The notes under the pieces: generated by a model
What the model was told of the DNA's origin: nothing
The model's database searches: none
Seen by the model: the letters and a program-made list of their open reading frames with translations, nothing else
Translations under genes and position numbers: made by a program
Shown: piece after piece, positions 8,309 through 16,837 of the stretch
Layout of the letters: every line of letters begins with the position of its first letter
How positions within the stretch are numbered: position 1 is the first letter of the stretch
NCBI GenBank assembly: GCA_018699415.1
Contig: JABIQM010000163.1
Location: 1 to 51,338 of the forward strand
Direction of reading: 5' to 3'
DNA length: 51,338 nucleotides
DNA from: Acidimicrobiaceae bacterium
GTDB lineage: Bacteria; Actinomycetota; Acidimicrobiia; Acidimicrobiales; Aldehydirespiratoraceae

Positions 8309-9115
8309 ATGAGCAAGCGGGTTGTAATCACCGGATCGACCAGAGGCATCGGTAATGGGCTCGCCCGCGAGTTTCTGAAACGAGGATGTTCGGTGACGAT
8401 CAGTGGCCGGTCGGCCGACACCGTGGCCGTGGCTGTCGCCGAACTCGGAGAGTATTTTGGCGAGTCGAAGGTACGCGGTCGCGCCTGCGACATCACCGAT
8501 CCGGCCGCACTACAGGGGCTATGGGATTGCGCAGCAGAAGCGTTCGGTGGGACTGATATCTGGATCAATAATGCCGGCATGAGCATTGAACGAAAGCCGC
8601 TGTGGGAACAAAGCGACGAGGCGATCGAAGCTCTCGTCACCACGAACCTCACTGGCGCGTTACTCGGGTCGAAGGTGGCGATCCGCAACATGCTTGCTCA
8701 GGGCGGCGGACAGGTCTGGAGTACCGAAGGGTTCGGTTCCGACGGCGCCACCCAGGCCGGGATGGTGGCGTACGGGTCGACCAAGCGTGCCGTGCGCTAC
8801 ATGCAGAAGGGCCTGCGGAAAGATACGGCCGATACTCCCGTTCAGATCTGCACGGTTTCGCCGGGCATCGTGGTCACCGATCTTCTCACCAACGACTACG
8901 ACCTCACCTCTGAGCAGTGGGAGAAGTCAAAGAAGATCTTCAACATCTTGGGCGACGAAGTCCACACCGTCACTCCGTGGCTTGTCGAACACATCCTGGC
9001 CACCGACACGTCGGGTGCGCGGGTCGCATGGCTGACCCGGCGCAAGGCATTTGGGCGTTTCATGACGGCAGCGTTCAACAAACGCGATCTTTTCGCCGGC
9101 GTCGAAGCAAGATAG
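8309..9115 (+). CDS. short-chain dehydrogenase resembling chlorophyll b reductase NOL/NYC1
   Basis: A 268-residue SDR. It shows the dinucleotide loop VVITGSTRGIGNGLAREFL, the acidic CDITDP, DIWINNAG and the YGSTK catalytic tyrosine-lysine pair. The usual serine block is replaced by WSTEGFGSDGATQAG, close to the NMDGAGSGGSS stretch I remember for plant NOL/NYC1. The segments DIWINNAG, TTNLTGALLGSK, SPGIVVTDLL and FNILGDEVHTV also parallel NOL. NOL/NYC1 reduce the C7 formyl group of chlorophyll b. The start at 8309 has AAAGGA six bases upstream; an adjacent ATG at 8306 is closer to it. It begins 10 bases after the hydrolase and ends at a hairpin before a convergent gene. A generic carbonyl reductase is the fallback. 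Confidence 0.75.
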   Translation: MSKRVVITGSTRGIGNGLAREFLKRGCSVTISGRSADTVAVAVAELGEYFGESKVRGRACDITDPAALQGLWDCAAEAFGGTDIWINNAGMSIERKPLWEQSDEAIEALVTTNLTGALLGSKVAIRNMLAQGGGQVWSTEGFGSDGATQAGMVAYGSTKRAVRYMQKGLRKDTADTPVQICTVSPGIVVTDLLTNDYDLTSEQWEKSKKIFNILGDEVHTVTPWLVEHILATDTSGARVAWLTRRKAFGRFMTAAFNKRDLFAGVEAR

Positions 9116-9136
9116 AGCGACGAGACGCGTCGACTC
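9115..9136. terminator. possible bidirectional hairpin between convergent genes
   Basis: The 21-base gap between the SDR and the transporter fusion is almost entirely an inverted repeat: GAGCGACG, a five-base loop, then CGTCGACTC, pairing with one bulged base. There is no U-tract on either strand, so termination efficiency is doubtful. Confidence 0.35.
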
Positions 9137-11881
9137 TCAGAGCAAACCCGAACGAGCGATCGCGGCAGGATCGTCGCCAAGATAACTACGAATCACCGCT
9201 TCGTTGGACTGGATTTCGGTTGGTGTTCCCTCAGCGATGATCGAACCGAGTTCCAGAGCGATCATTCGGTCGCAAATTGCGGAGAGCATCGGCATGTCGT
9301 GTTCGATCACCACGATTGTTACACCATATGAGTCACGAATATTCTCGATGACCGAGCCCAATGCTTCGGTTTCGGCTTGAGCGATGCCCGCAGACGGCTC
9401 ATCGAGCAAGAGCAATTCCGGCCCAAGCACCACATTGGCGGCGAGTTCGACGATGCGACGGGTGCCGGTGGAGAGATTACGTACGGGCTGGTCGGCCAGT
9501 GCCGAAAGGCCGAACATCGTGAGGGTGTCGTTCACCGATTGATTGATCGTTGACGTGGGGTCTGTGTGTTGTCGGGCGAGCGTGATGATGTCGCGCCCGG
9601 TCATCGTGGGGAACAGCGATGCATTCTGGAACGAGCGAACAAGACCCATGGCGCTGCGTGCTTCGGGCGTCCGACCAGAGATCTCGATACCGTCAAAGCT
9701 CACCGAGCCGGCGTTTGGCTCAACGAACCCGGCGATGATCTCGAACAATGTCGTCTTGCCTGCCCCGTTCGATCCGATCAGGCCCAGGGTCTCGCCGCGA
9801 GCGACCGAGAGCGAAACGTCGTTGACGGCCGTCAGCGATCCGAACGACTTGGTCACCGAACTGACGACCAGCAAATGGTCAGTGTCGTCAGCGGTCCGCG
9901 TGGTGCCTGGTTCGCTCGTTGGGAGCACGACTTCCGCAGGGTCACCAGTTGGTTCGGCCTCTCGTCGAGCCCTCACCGGATCAACCCCGTGCCATCGCGC
10001 CACCTGGTCGATGACATTGGCACGTGTCGATGCAAGAAGCCCCCACAGGCCGCGTGGCTGCTCGAGAATGAGGATCAGCCAGATCGCGTTGAGACCGGCC
10101 AACGCCGAGAGTTCCAGTTCGAAAAACCCGGGGATCCCAACGAGATAGGCGGCACCGAGGAGAGGACCGGTGAGTTCGGAAAGACCACCGATGACGGCAA
10201 CCGACACGACATTGATGCTGTCGCTCGGGGTGAACAATGCTCGGGTGACGAAGCTGTTGGCGAAGGCGAGCACCGAACCGCCGAGTCCGGCGATGCACCC
10301 GGAGAACCCATAGGCGAGCAGCGTCGTGCGACGAGGAGCGATGCGGAAAACTCGTGCCGCGGCCTCATTGTCACGCAGGGCGACCAAGGATCTACCGAAC
10401 CTCGAACCGCTGACGACGCTGGCCAACGCCAGGATCGAAACGAACGCCACCAAGGCCACGTAGTAGTAGCCCTTCGATGTCGTTATCTCGGACCCGAGAA
10501 ACTTGAGCGGCCGCGAACTTCGACCCACTCCCAGCGCCCACTCTTGGCGGAGGAGCCAACTGAACGTGGCCAGGGCGAAGGCAAGGGTGGCGATCGCCAA
10601 CTGCAACCCTCGTACGCGAAGCGCCGGGAGTCCGACCAGGACCGAGGCTGCCGCCCCCGCCAACCCGCCGGCCAACAGACCGAGCACGACACTCCCCATT
10701 TCGGTGCCAACACGGACCGCCGCGGCTGCACCGATGGCGGCAAACGCCACCTGTCCAAGTGAGAGTTGACCGGCCAAACCGGTGAGAAAGCTCACCGAAA
10801 TACCGATGATCGCCAGCGCGAGGATGGTCGTGATCACAAACGCCGACTTGTTGGTGATCCACAGCGGCATCAATGCAGCGATGACGGCGACGATCGCACC
10901 GACAACCCAACCGAGGTTTCGAAGAAGCCAAACATCCATGTACGTATCGGGCATTCGTTCGTCGTTGACGAGTCGATCCCATTTTTCAGGCTCCTCGCGG
11001 CCGCTACGCACATGCAGCGCAACGCCGATCAAGATCACGATGAACAAGGCAACATCGAAGTAACCGGCGGCATTTGAGTTGGTGTTGATGTACTGCTCGA
11101 GGACTCCGAGGCCGACCCCCGCCACGAACGCGACGGGCAGGCTGCTGAACCGAGCGATCGCGGCAACGGCCAACCCCCGGATGATGAAATCGGGTCCGAA
11201 GGTGTCGGGGGTGACGGTGCTCTGGTTGGGGATGATCAGCATGGCAGCAAACGCAGAAATACCCCCGGCGAGCGCCCACGACAACATCGACATCTGTCGC
11301 GGGTCGACCCCCGACAATGTCGCCGAATCAGGATTCGATGCTGCGCCCCGAATCGCCAGCCCATAGCGGCTTCGTTGGAGGAAAAGATACAGCCCTCCCA
11401 CCACCAGGGGCGCAAGAATTAACAGCGCGGTCGCCGATGGTGAGATATAGGCCGACAGGTCGAAGTCGGGAAAGAATGGTGGCTGGGGGAAGCTGGCGCC
11501 ACCGAGGCCACCACCAGAGAACGACAACGCCAGTAGCAGCAGAGCCTGAGAGGTGCCGAGAGTGGCGACCATCGCCAACACCTTCGGCGAATCGGAAAGT
11601 TTCTGCACCACCACTGTCTCGAGGCCTGCACTGAGTAAAGCCGACACGATGATCGCCCCGACGAACCCAAACCAGTACGGCACGCCATAGCCGGTGACGA
11701 CAACCGACATCATGGCCGCCGAAACGAGGCCGACCGCCCCGTGTGCAAAGTTGATGAAACCGCTGGAGCGATACGCGAGGACAAGTCCGATACCCAATAA
11801 CGCGTAGCCGACACCGAAGATCGAACCCAGCAACATCAGCGGAGCCGAGAGGTCAAAGCCCCACATCGCCAGCATCACCAT
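9137..11881 (-). CDS. three-domain ABC transporter fusion LivH-LivM-LivG
   Basis: A 914-residue protein that joins what are usually three genes of a branched-chain-amino-acid-type (HAAT) importer. Residues about 1-300 are a LivH-like permease (SSGFINFAHGAVGLVSAAM). About 310-640 are a LivM-like permease (LTGLAGQLSLGQVAFAAIGA). About 660-914 are a LivG-like ATPase with Walker A GSNGAGKTTL, signature LSTGTRRIVELA (unusual LSTG instead of LSGG) and Walker B LLLLDEPSAGIA. It starts with ATG at 11881, overlapping the stop of the MFS-LivF gene (TGATG). With the other fusion and the binding lipoprotein it forms a complete importer. Members of the family carry amino acids, amides, urea or aromatic and heterocyclic acids; here a pyrrolic or imide compound is plausible. 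Confidence 0.85.
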   Translation of the reverse strand: MVMLAMWGFDLSAPLMLLGSIFGVGYALLGIGLVLAYRSSGFINFAHGAVGLVSAAMMSVVVTGYGVPYWFGFVGAIIVSALLSAGLETVVVQKLSDSPKVLAMVATLGTSQALLLLALSFSGGGLGGASFPQPPFFPDFDLSAYISPSATALLILAPLVVGGLYLFLQRSRYGLAIRGAASNPDSATLSGVDPRQMSMLSWALAGGISAFAAMLIIPNQSTVTPDTFGPDFIIRGLAVAAIARFSSLPVAFVAGVGLGVLEQYINTNSNAAGYFDVALFIVILIGVALHVRSGREEPEKWDRLVNDERMPDTYMDVWLLRNLGWVVGAIVAVIAALMPLWITNKSAFVITTILALAIIGISVSFLTGLAGQLSLGQVAFAAIGAAAAVRVGTEMGSVVLGLLAGGLAGAAASVLVGLPALRVRGLQLAIATLAFALATFSWLLRQEWALGVGRSSRPLKFLGSEITTSKGYYYVALVAFVSILALASVVSGSRFGRSLVALRDNEAAARVFRIAPRRTTLLAYGFSGCIAGLGGSVLAFANSFVTRALFTPSDSINVVSVAVIGGLSELTGPLLGAAYLVGIPGFFELELSALAGLNAIWLILILEQPRGLWGLLASTRANVIDQVARWHGVDPVRARREAEPTGDPAEVVLPTSEPGTTRTADDTDHLLVVSSVTKSFGSLTAVNDVSLSVARGETLGLIGSNGAGKTTLFEIIAGFVEPNAGSVSFDGIEISGRTPEARSAMGLVRSFQNASLFPTMTGRDIITLARQHTDPTSTINQSVNDTLTMFGLSALADQPVRNLSTGTRRIVELAANVVLGPELLLLDEPSAGIAQAETEALGSVIENIRDSYGVTIVVIEHDMPMLSAICDRMIALELGSIIAEGTPTEIQSNEAVIRSYLGDDPAAIARSGLL

Positions 11882-13851
11882 CAGCCCCGGAGGGCTTGCG
11901 AAAGCCCTTCGAGATACGCGCTGCGGACGAGATCAGGTTGCGATCGAAGCTCTGATGATGGGCCCTGGTAGCCAATCTCGCCCTTTTCCATCACATAGGC
12001 GTAGTCGGCGACAGAGAGTGCGATATTCACCGACTGTTCGACCAGCAACACCGCTGCACCACGTTCCGCGATCCGGCGAACAACGGGAAGAAGATCGGCG
12101 ATGATCCGAGGTGCGAGGCCCAGGGAAAACTCGTCGATCAATAACAAACGTGGACGCAGGATCAGTGCCTTGGACATAGCGAGCATCTGGCGCTCGCCAC
12201 CCGACATCGTCTCGGCTCGTTGATGTTGCCGTTCGGCCAGCCGCGGGAAGATATCGAACACCTCGGCGAACGGATCGACATCATCAACATGGTCGAGGCT
12301 GTGACAGAAAAGTCGCAGGTTTTCAGCGACGGTAAGCGGGCCGATGATCGCGCTACCGCCCACAACCTGATGCAAACCCATACCAACCCGCCAGGTGGGG
12401 CGAGTTTTGGTTATGTCGAGACCGGTGTAGACGATGCGCCCCCCGATGGTGGGCTCCAGCCCTGATATCGATCGCAAGAGCGTGGTCTTGCCGGCACCAT
12501 TCGTCCCGAGCAGAGCGACAACCTGACCGGGTTCAATAGCGAGATCAACATCGAACAACACCTGCACTGATCCGTAGGCCACCTGAAGACCTTCGACCGA
12601 AAGCACGGGGGTCGGTTCGCCATCGAGCCCAGCCACCCGTCGTGGTACCTGAGCCGCTGCGACGGAGGCGACCTCGGCAGTCGAATCCTGCGACGAGTCG
12701 GCGTAGCGGCGGATGGCCCAACCCGCACTCACCAGCGGCAGAGCCAAGAAGCCCAACCGCCACTGGTCATTGACGGAGGCCGGAACGAGTTCCAACGAAA
12801 CCAGCCCGAGGAACGCTCCAACCGTTACGAACATCAGCTGTGCGAAGGCCAGGCGCCGGCGAAGATGCGGAGCAACCGCAGGAAAGACTGCAGAATCGAG
12901 AGCAGCCGCAGCGAGACCAAGGGCTCCACCGGCAACCATCCAACACACCACGAGCCCGATGTAAGTGATCGAGAGCGACCCGACGAATACCAAGACCCCG
13001 GCAATGAGCAGTTGTAGGCCAATTGCGTCGGCTCGACGGCTGCCGGTCAGTCGACCGAGGCGGTGGTACCACGGGCCGAACCCGTTGATCGCAGCGCTGG
13101 CCACAGCGCCGACCCCCAAGACTGCAGCCACCTGGCGAGGGCTTCGTTCCCATTCGTCAACCAGGATGTTCCAGGCAGGTTGGGCGCCGCCGAACACGAC
13201 CAGTCCTATCCCGAACGCTGCCCCGTACGACCGGCGGGGCCAGGGGGCGTCGAGCACCCCGGCCGCCGGTTCGGTCTCGACATCGTCGTCATGGAAAAGC
13301 GTGTGTGGCCCGATCAGCACAGCAGCGGCGAGACACCCTCCAAACGAAATCCAGAGCACAGTGTCGTAGCCCACATCGGTGAGGATGCGAAGACCCAGTG
13401 GCCAGGCGGCCCCAACAGAAACACCAACCCAATACAGCGACATCGTGCGCAGCCGATTTCCCGGAGACGCCGCCATAGCGAGAAGCGGCCTGTGAAGCAC
13501 GAGCGACGGTGCCGCGCCAAGGACGTACAGCACGCCGCCGACGACGAACAGGTTGAGCTGAATCGTCCAGGCCATCAAGGCCAGCCCGACGGCAGCCACG
13601 ATCCCACCCACAAACAGCAGGAGTCCGGCCGGCATCGTGCTGCGGGCGTGGACAGTCACCCAAGCGACACCGACGGCCACGCAGCCGAACAACAGCGTCT
13701 CACTGACCAGAGCCCCCAAAAGGTCGAGCCGTGCCGCCACCTCGACCCGCCAAAACAACAACACGATGAGCGGCGCCGTGATCGCCGCCGCTTGCAGCGC
13801 CAAACCCCGGAGCGCTCGGGGCAACCGAGACTGAGCCTGTCGCTCAACCAT
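11881..13851 (-). CDS. MFS-type membrane domain fused to LivF ATPase
   Basis: A 656-residue fusion. Residues about 1-400 form roughly twelve hydrophobic segments of an MFS-like carrier (for example GGVLYVLGAAPSLVLHRPLL and SLYWVGVSVGAAWPLG). The last 230 residues are a LivF-type ATPase with Walker A LLGTNGAGKTTLL, signature MSGGERQML and Walker B LLLIDEF. The start at 13851 (MVERQAQS) gives an eight-base overlap with the upstream gene; a longer reading to 13908 would overlap by 65 bases and is less likely. LivF normally pairs with LivG, which is in the adjacent fusion. The MFS part may be an extra translocation or sensory module; why an ABC ATPase is tied to it is unclear. Confidence 0.8.
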   Translation of the reverse strand: MVERQAQSRLPRALRGLALQAAAITAPLIVLLFWRVEVAARLDLLGALVSETLLFGCVAVGVAWVTVHARSTMPAGLLLFVGGIVAAVGLALMAWTIQLNLFVVGGVLYVLGAAPSLVLHRPLLAMAASPGNRLRTMSLYWVGVSVGAAWPLGLRILTDVGYDTVLWISFGGCLAAAVLIGPHTLFHDDDVETEPAAGVLDAPWPRRSYGAAFGIGLVVFGGAQPAWNILVDEWERSPRQVAAVLGVGAVASAAINGFGPWYHRLGRLTGSRRADAIGLQLLIAGVLVFVGSLSITYIGLVVCWMVAGGALGLAAAALDSAVFPAVAPHLRRRLAFAQLMFVTVGAFLGLVSLELVPASVNDQWRLGFLALPLVSAGWAIRRYADSSQDSTAEVASVAAAQVPRRVAGLDGEPTPVLSVEGLQVAYGSVQVLFDVDLAIEPGQVVALLGTNGAGKTTLLRSISGLEPTIGGRIVYTGLDITKTRPTWRVGMGLHQVVGGSAIIGPLTVAENLRLFCHSLDHVDDVDPFAEVFDIFPRLAERQHQRAETMSGGERQMLAMSKALILRPRLLLIDEFSLGLAPRIIADLLPVVRRIAERGAAVLLVEQSVNIALSVADYAYVMEKGEIGYQGPSSELRSQPDLVRSAYLEGLSQALRG

Positions 13852-15235
13852 CGAAGTCGATAGGTGATCCACCGACGACCATGCATTCACATCCTGCATC
13901 GAACGCAAACGGCATGAACGAGCCGCCGCCTGCGTATTGACCCGGCACGAACTGAACGCTGTAGACCGACGCTGCTTCGAAGCCGGCGCCGAGCGCCCAC
14001 ATGGCGTCGCCGAATCCTTCGGCGCTTACCTCAGCGGCACCGTCGCCGGCAGCTGCGAGGAGTTGCACTGCATCACAGAACATCAAGCCAGTTCGAACCA
14101 TCGCTCGGTCGTCGGTGGCAAGCCCTGCGTCAGAGAAAACATCGAGGCACGCAGCCTCAGCATCATTGGCGGGGAACGGCCACTGATCGTCGGCAACATC
14201 GGCTCCAGGGAGGACGCTGATTCCTGTGGCGCCGACCATTTGAGGCCCATAGTTGAAGATGTTGAAGTCGGGTGAGTCATAGCTCGAGACCGCGTATTGC
14301 GGCTCAAAATTCTGAGTGATAGCGGTGTTGATAAACCACGAGATGAGCCGCGACCCGCCGATGGCCACAACCCGATCGACGTTGGCTTCTTTGAAGTTCA
14401 CGATCGCCTGGAGCAAGTCGTTCTCGAATGCTCTCCCGTCGGTGGGGTCGATGCTATTGAATGAAGCGACCTCGACTCCCGCAGCATCGAGTACCGGCGC
14501 GAACTCCTGCGCATAGGCGCGTTGGCTCAGGCCGGAGTCAATGGAGATGACACCCACAGTGCCGCTGGCGAACCATCCACTATCAATGAGACTGCTGGCC
14601 ATACCCGCGGTGAGATTGTCGTAGGACGGCAGGAAGGGCGACCAGAGATAGGGTGCGAGTTCTTCGAATCCGACATCGTCGACGGGGTACAGCGTGGCGT
14701 CGAGCATGAGGGTTTTAGCGTTGGCGTAACACGGGCGGGCATTTTCCTGGAACTGTCCGGTCATCACCACGGCAAATGCCTGGTCGTCCTGGGTGATCGC
14801 GTTGCAAAGCGCCTCTTCGGCCACCGGTCCATCGGTCATGGCATTGAAGACATGCACCTTGGCATCGATGGTTCGCCCGGCGATGCCGCCGCGGGTGTTG
14901 ATGTCATCGACCAGCGCCGCTACCTGGGCTTCGCGGTCACCTTCGGTCGGCACCTCCCAACCAAAGGCTGCGGCCACCGCGGAGGTGTCGGTGATGATGA
15001 ACGACACCGTGATCGTGTCATCGGTAACACCCGGCGTTTCTGGCCCGGCCGGTGCCATCACCGCTGGACCATCGATTTCGTCATCGTCGAAGCCACTCGA
15101 TGAGTCTGCAGGTTCTGCAGCTTCGGTCGAATCGGGTGCCCCGTCTTCGGAATCGCTCACCGGCTGTGAGCATCCAACCGCAAGCAACGCCAGCATCAAC
15201 AGGCAGCTTCCACGTCGTTTCATGATGGTCGGCAT
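13844..15235 (-). CDS. ABC transporter substrate-binding lipoprotein (LivJ-like)
   Basis: A 463-residue extracytoplasmic binding protein of the type I periplasmic-binding fold used with Liv-type transporters. The N terminus MPTIMKRRGSCLLMLALLAVG ends in a lipobox with the cysteine in LAVGCS, so it is a membrane-anchored lipoprotein. An acidic, serine-rich linker of about 40 residues follows before the binding domain (TDDTITVSFIITDTS and later DDINTRGGIAGRTI). The start at 15235 is preceded by GAGGA; an upstream ATG at 15250 would overlap the previous gene. It delivers the ligand to the two fused transporter proteins encoded downstream. The ligand is unknown; the operon context favours a pathway intermediate such as a dipyrrole, maleimide or dicarboxylate. 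Confidence 0.85.
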   Translation of the reverse strand: MPTIMKRRGSCLLMLALLAVGCSQPVSDSEDGAPDSTEAAEPADSSSGFDDDEIDGPAVMAPAGPETPGVTDDTITVSFIITDTSAVAAAFGWEVPTEGDREAQVAALVDDINTRGGIAGRTIDAKVHVFNAMTDGPVAEEALCNAITQDDQAFAVVMTGQFQENARPCYANAKTLMLDATLYPVDDVGFEELAPYLWSPFLPSYDNLTAGMASSLIDSGWFASGTVGVISIDSGLSQRAYAQEFAPVLDAAGVEVASFNSIDPTDGRAFENDLLQAIVNFKEANVDRVVAIGGSRLISWFINTAITQNFEPQYAVSSYDSPDFNIFNYGPQMVGATGISVLPGADVADDQWPFPANDAEAACLDVFSDAGLATDDRAMVRTGLMFCDAVQLLAAAGDGAAEVSAEGFGDAMWALGAGFEAASVYSVQFVPGQYAGGGSFMPFAFDAGCECMVVGGSPIDFDG

Positions 15236-15242
15236 TGGGTCC

Positions 15243-15548
15243 TCACTCATGTGTCCGCTGTGCCTTCAAACGGTTCTTCAAAGGTACCGTCGAATGTGTC
15301 GCCGTGCCGTCGTTCACCGCAGCGGCCCGCACCGCGGTTCGATATGCCGACCGGCGTTCGTTGAGATAGTCGTTCGTGAAGTACGCCATCAAACCCAACA
15401 CCGCCAACACGGCGACGGTTTGGGCGATGCGGTCAAGTCTGAGCCAGCCCGTACCGATCTCATGCAGCAGCACCTCGTTGAAGCCCACGAGATACAGAAT
15501 CGCCCCGAGACCCGGACCGAACCATGATCGACCAATAAGCCTATTCAT
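15243..15548 (-). CDS. small two-helix membrane protein
   Basis: A 101-residue protein starting at the ATG overlapping the stop of the flavoprotein gene (ATGA at 15545-15548). Two hydrophobic stretches are visible, GPGLGAILYLVGFNEVLLHE and IAQTVAVLAVLGLMAYF, followed by a basic, soluble tail ending in KNRLKAQRTHE. I do not recognise a family. Longer readings up to 15743 run inside the neighbouring gene in another frame and are not real. It is sandwiched between a catabolic enzyme and an importer and fully coupled to both, so it may be an accessory subunit of the transporter. Confidence 0.6.
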   Translation of the reverse strand: MNRLIGRSWFGPGLGAILYLVGFNEVLLHEIGTGWLRLDRIAQTVAVLAVLGLMAYFTNDYLNERRSAYRTAVRAAAVNDGTATHSTVPLKNRLKAQRTHE

Positions 15549-16837
15549 GACTTCAACGTTCCAAACTGGGCGCCCTCGGACCCCGAAACCAGGTACGAGG
15601 CAGCTTCGAGTCGGCCCCGTTCCGCCGGGAATCCCTGCACCAAGGCCATCGAAAGGTCGCGGAACCCGCGAGAGATGGACCCGCCCATTCCGGTGTTCGA
15701 CGTGCCGCACGCCTTCAAGGCGTGGACGGCAACCTGGAAACAATTGTCTGCGATCTCACCTTTGGCGATGCGCCAGTTCGCAATGACGTCGCCTTTGGCG
15801 AGAATTTCGGGATCGGCGGTCTCCAACTCGATCTGGCGCCGAGCCCACAAGAAGGCCGTGTCGAGGTGGCTGCGCATCTTTCCGATGAGTTGTCGGTGAA
15901 GGTCGCTGCTCCCGATGGGGTCGTCAGAGTTCGCGTATTTCGTGCTGGTGAGATAGTTCATGGCGAAGTCGTAGATCGCTTGAGCAGCGCCGACGTACAC
16001 CGAAGAAAGCGCCACTTGGTTGCCGACGAAACTTCCACGGCTGACAAGGGTCATGTTCACAAAAGCACCGGGCACGGTCAGCGAATCCTCGTCCGGAACA
16101 AAGACATTTTCAAGGATGATTCCGTGGGTGGCGGTGGCCCGCATTCCGACCGCATCCCATTTGGTGCGTTCAGCAACACCGGGGGTAGAGCGAGGGATGA
16201 GAAAGACGGCGAGATCGGCGGCCGTGTCCCCGGTGTCGAGTTTGGCGGTGACGAGATAATCATCAGCGATTCCGGTGGCACAGCCGAAGGATTTCACCCC
16301 ATTAATCACCCAACCGCCGTCGGCACGTGATGCCTCGGTAGCGATGGTCACCGCGGCCCCTTTGGTACGCACCGATTCGCTGGCAAAGTTGGCAATCCAG
16401 CGGCCTTCGTCGCCCATCCGGTGAAGCACCTTCTCGCCGAAAGCCCGAACTATCGGGATCTCATCGTCGGGAAAGAGGCCGGCGTCGATCGCGGCGAGAG
16501 GCAAAAGACCACGCGACGAACCGCTGCACTGGAAAAAGTAGGCAAGCGATGTGGATGCGCACTCAGTCGCCATCGCGAAGGTAGCGGCCGCCAGATCGCG
16601 TAGTCCTCCTCCAAGTCCCCCGTACTCAATCGGTACGGTCAGGCCGAGTAGCCCCGCCTCGGAGATCGTCCGGACATGTTCAATCGGAAACTCACCGGAT
16701 CGGTCTGCTTCGACGGCGCGAGCAGCCAGCGCCGGAAGTACCGAATCGACTCGGTGGGCCCGCACGAGTTCGGCGTCGGTCAAGTCCTCGATGAGTAACC
16801 CACCGCGAGGAGAGTTGTAAGAGTCAGTGTTCGGCAA
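15545..16837 (-). CDS. acyl-CoA dehydrogenase-fold flavoprotein
   Basis: About 430 residues of the acyl-CoA dehydrogenase superfamily: helical N-terminal domain (SEAGLLGLTVPIEYGGLG), middle barrel (DGGWVINGVKSFGCATGIAD) and C-terminal helices ending with ISRGFRDLSMALVQGFPAER. I do not see the catalytic glutamate of classic dehydrogenases at its usual place, and the RGFRDLSMAL ending is more like the group-D flavin monooxygenases (DszC, HpaB-related hydroxylases). It could therefore be a reduced-flavin-dependent oxygenase needing a flavin reductase not seen here. I place the start at TTG 16837, right after GGAGGA, overlapping the racemase-like gene by 14 bases; upstream reading is out-of-frame coding sequence. 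Substrate unknown. Confidence 0.75.
   Translation of the reverse strand: MPNTDSYNSPRGGLLIEDLTDAELVRAHRVDSVLPALAARAVEADRSGEFPIEHVRTISEAGLLGLTVPIEYGGLGGGLRDLAAATFAMATECASTSLAYFFQCSGSSRGLLPLAAIDAGLFPDDEIPIVRAFGEKVLHRMGDEGRWIANFASESVRTKGAAVTIATEASRADGGWVINGVKSFGCATGIADDYLVTAKLDTGDTAADLAVFLIPRSTPGVAERTKWDAVGMRATATHGIILENVFVPDEDSLTVPGAFVNMTLVSRGSFVGNQVALSSVYVGAAQAIYDFAMNYLTSTKYANSDDPIGSSDLHRQLIGKMRSHLDTAFLWARRQIELETADPEILAKGDVIANWRIAKGEIADNCFQVAVHALKACGTSNTGMGGSISRGFRDLSMALVQGFPAERGRLEAASYLVSGSEGAQFGTLKS

Noticed and set aside
9566-10762. A long plus-strand reading frame of 398 codons opposite the LivH-LivM-LivG gene
   Set aside because: It is the shadow of a clear transporter gene in high-GC DNA; the translation is charged, low in hydrophobic order and has no domain.
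13063-13863. Plus-strand reading frame of 266 codons opposite the MFS-LivF gene
   Set aside because: Antisense shadow with biased composition rich in arginine, proline and glutamine; no ribosome site.
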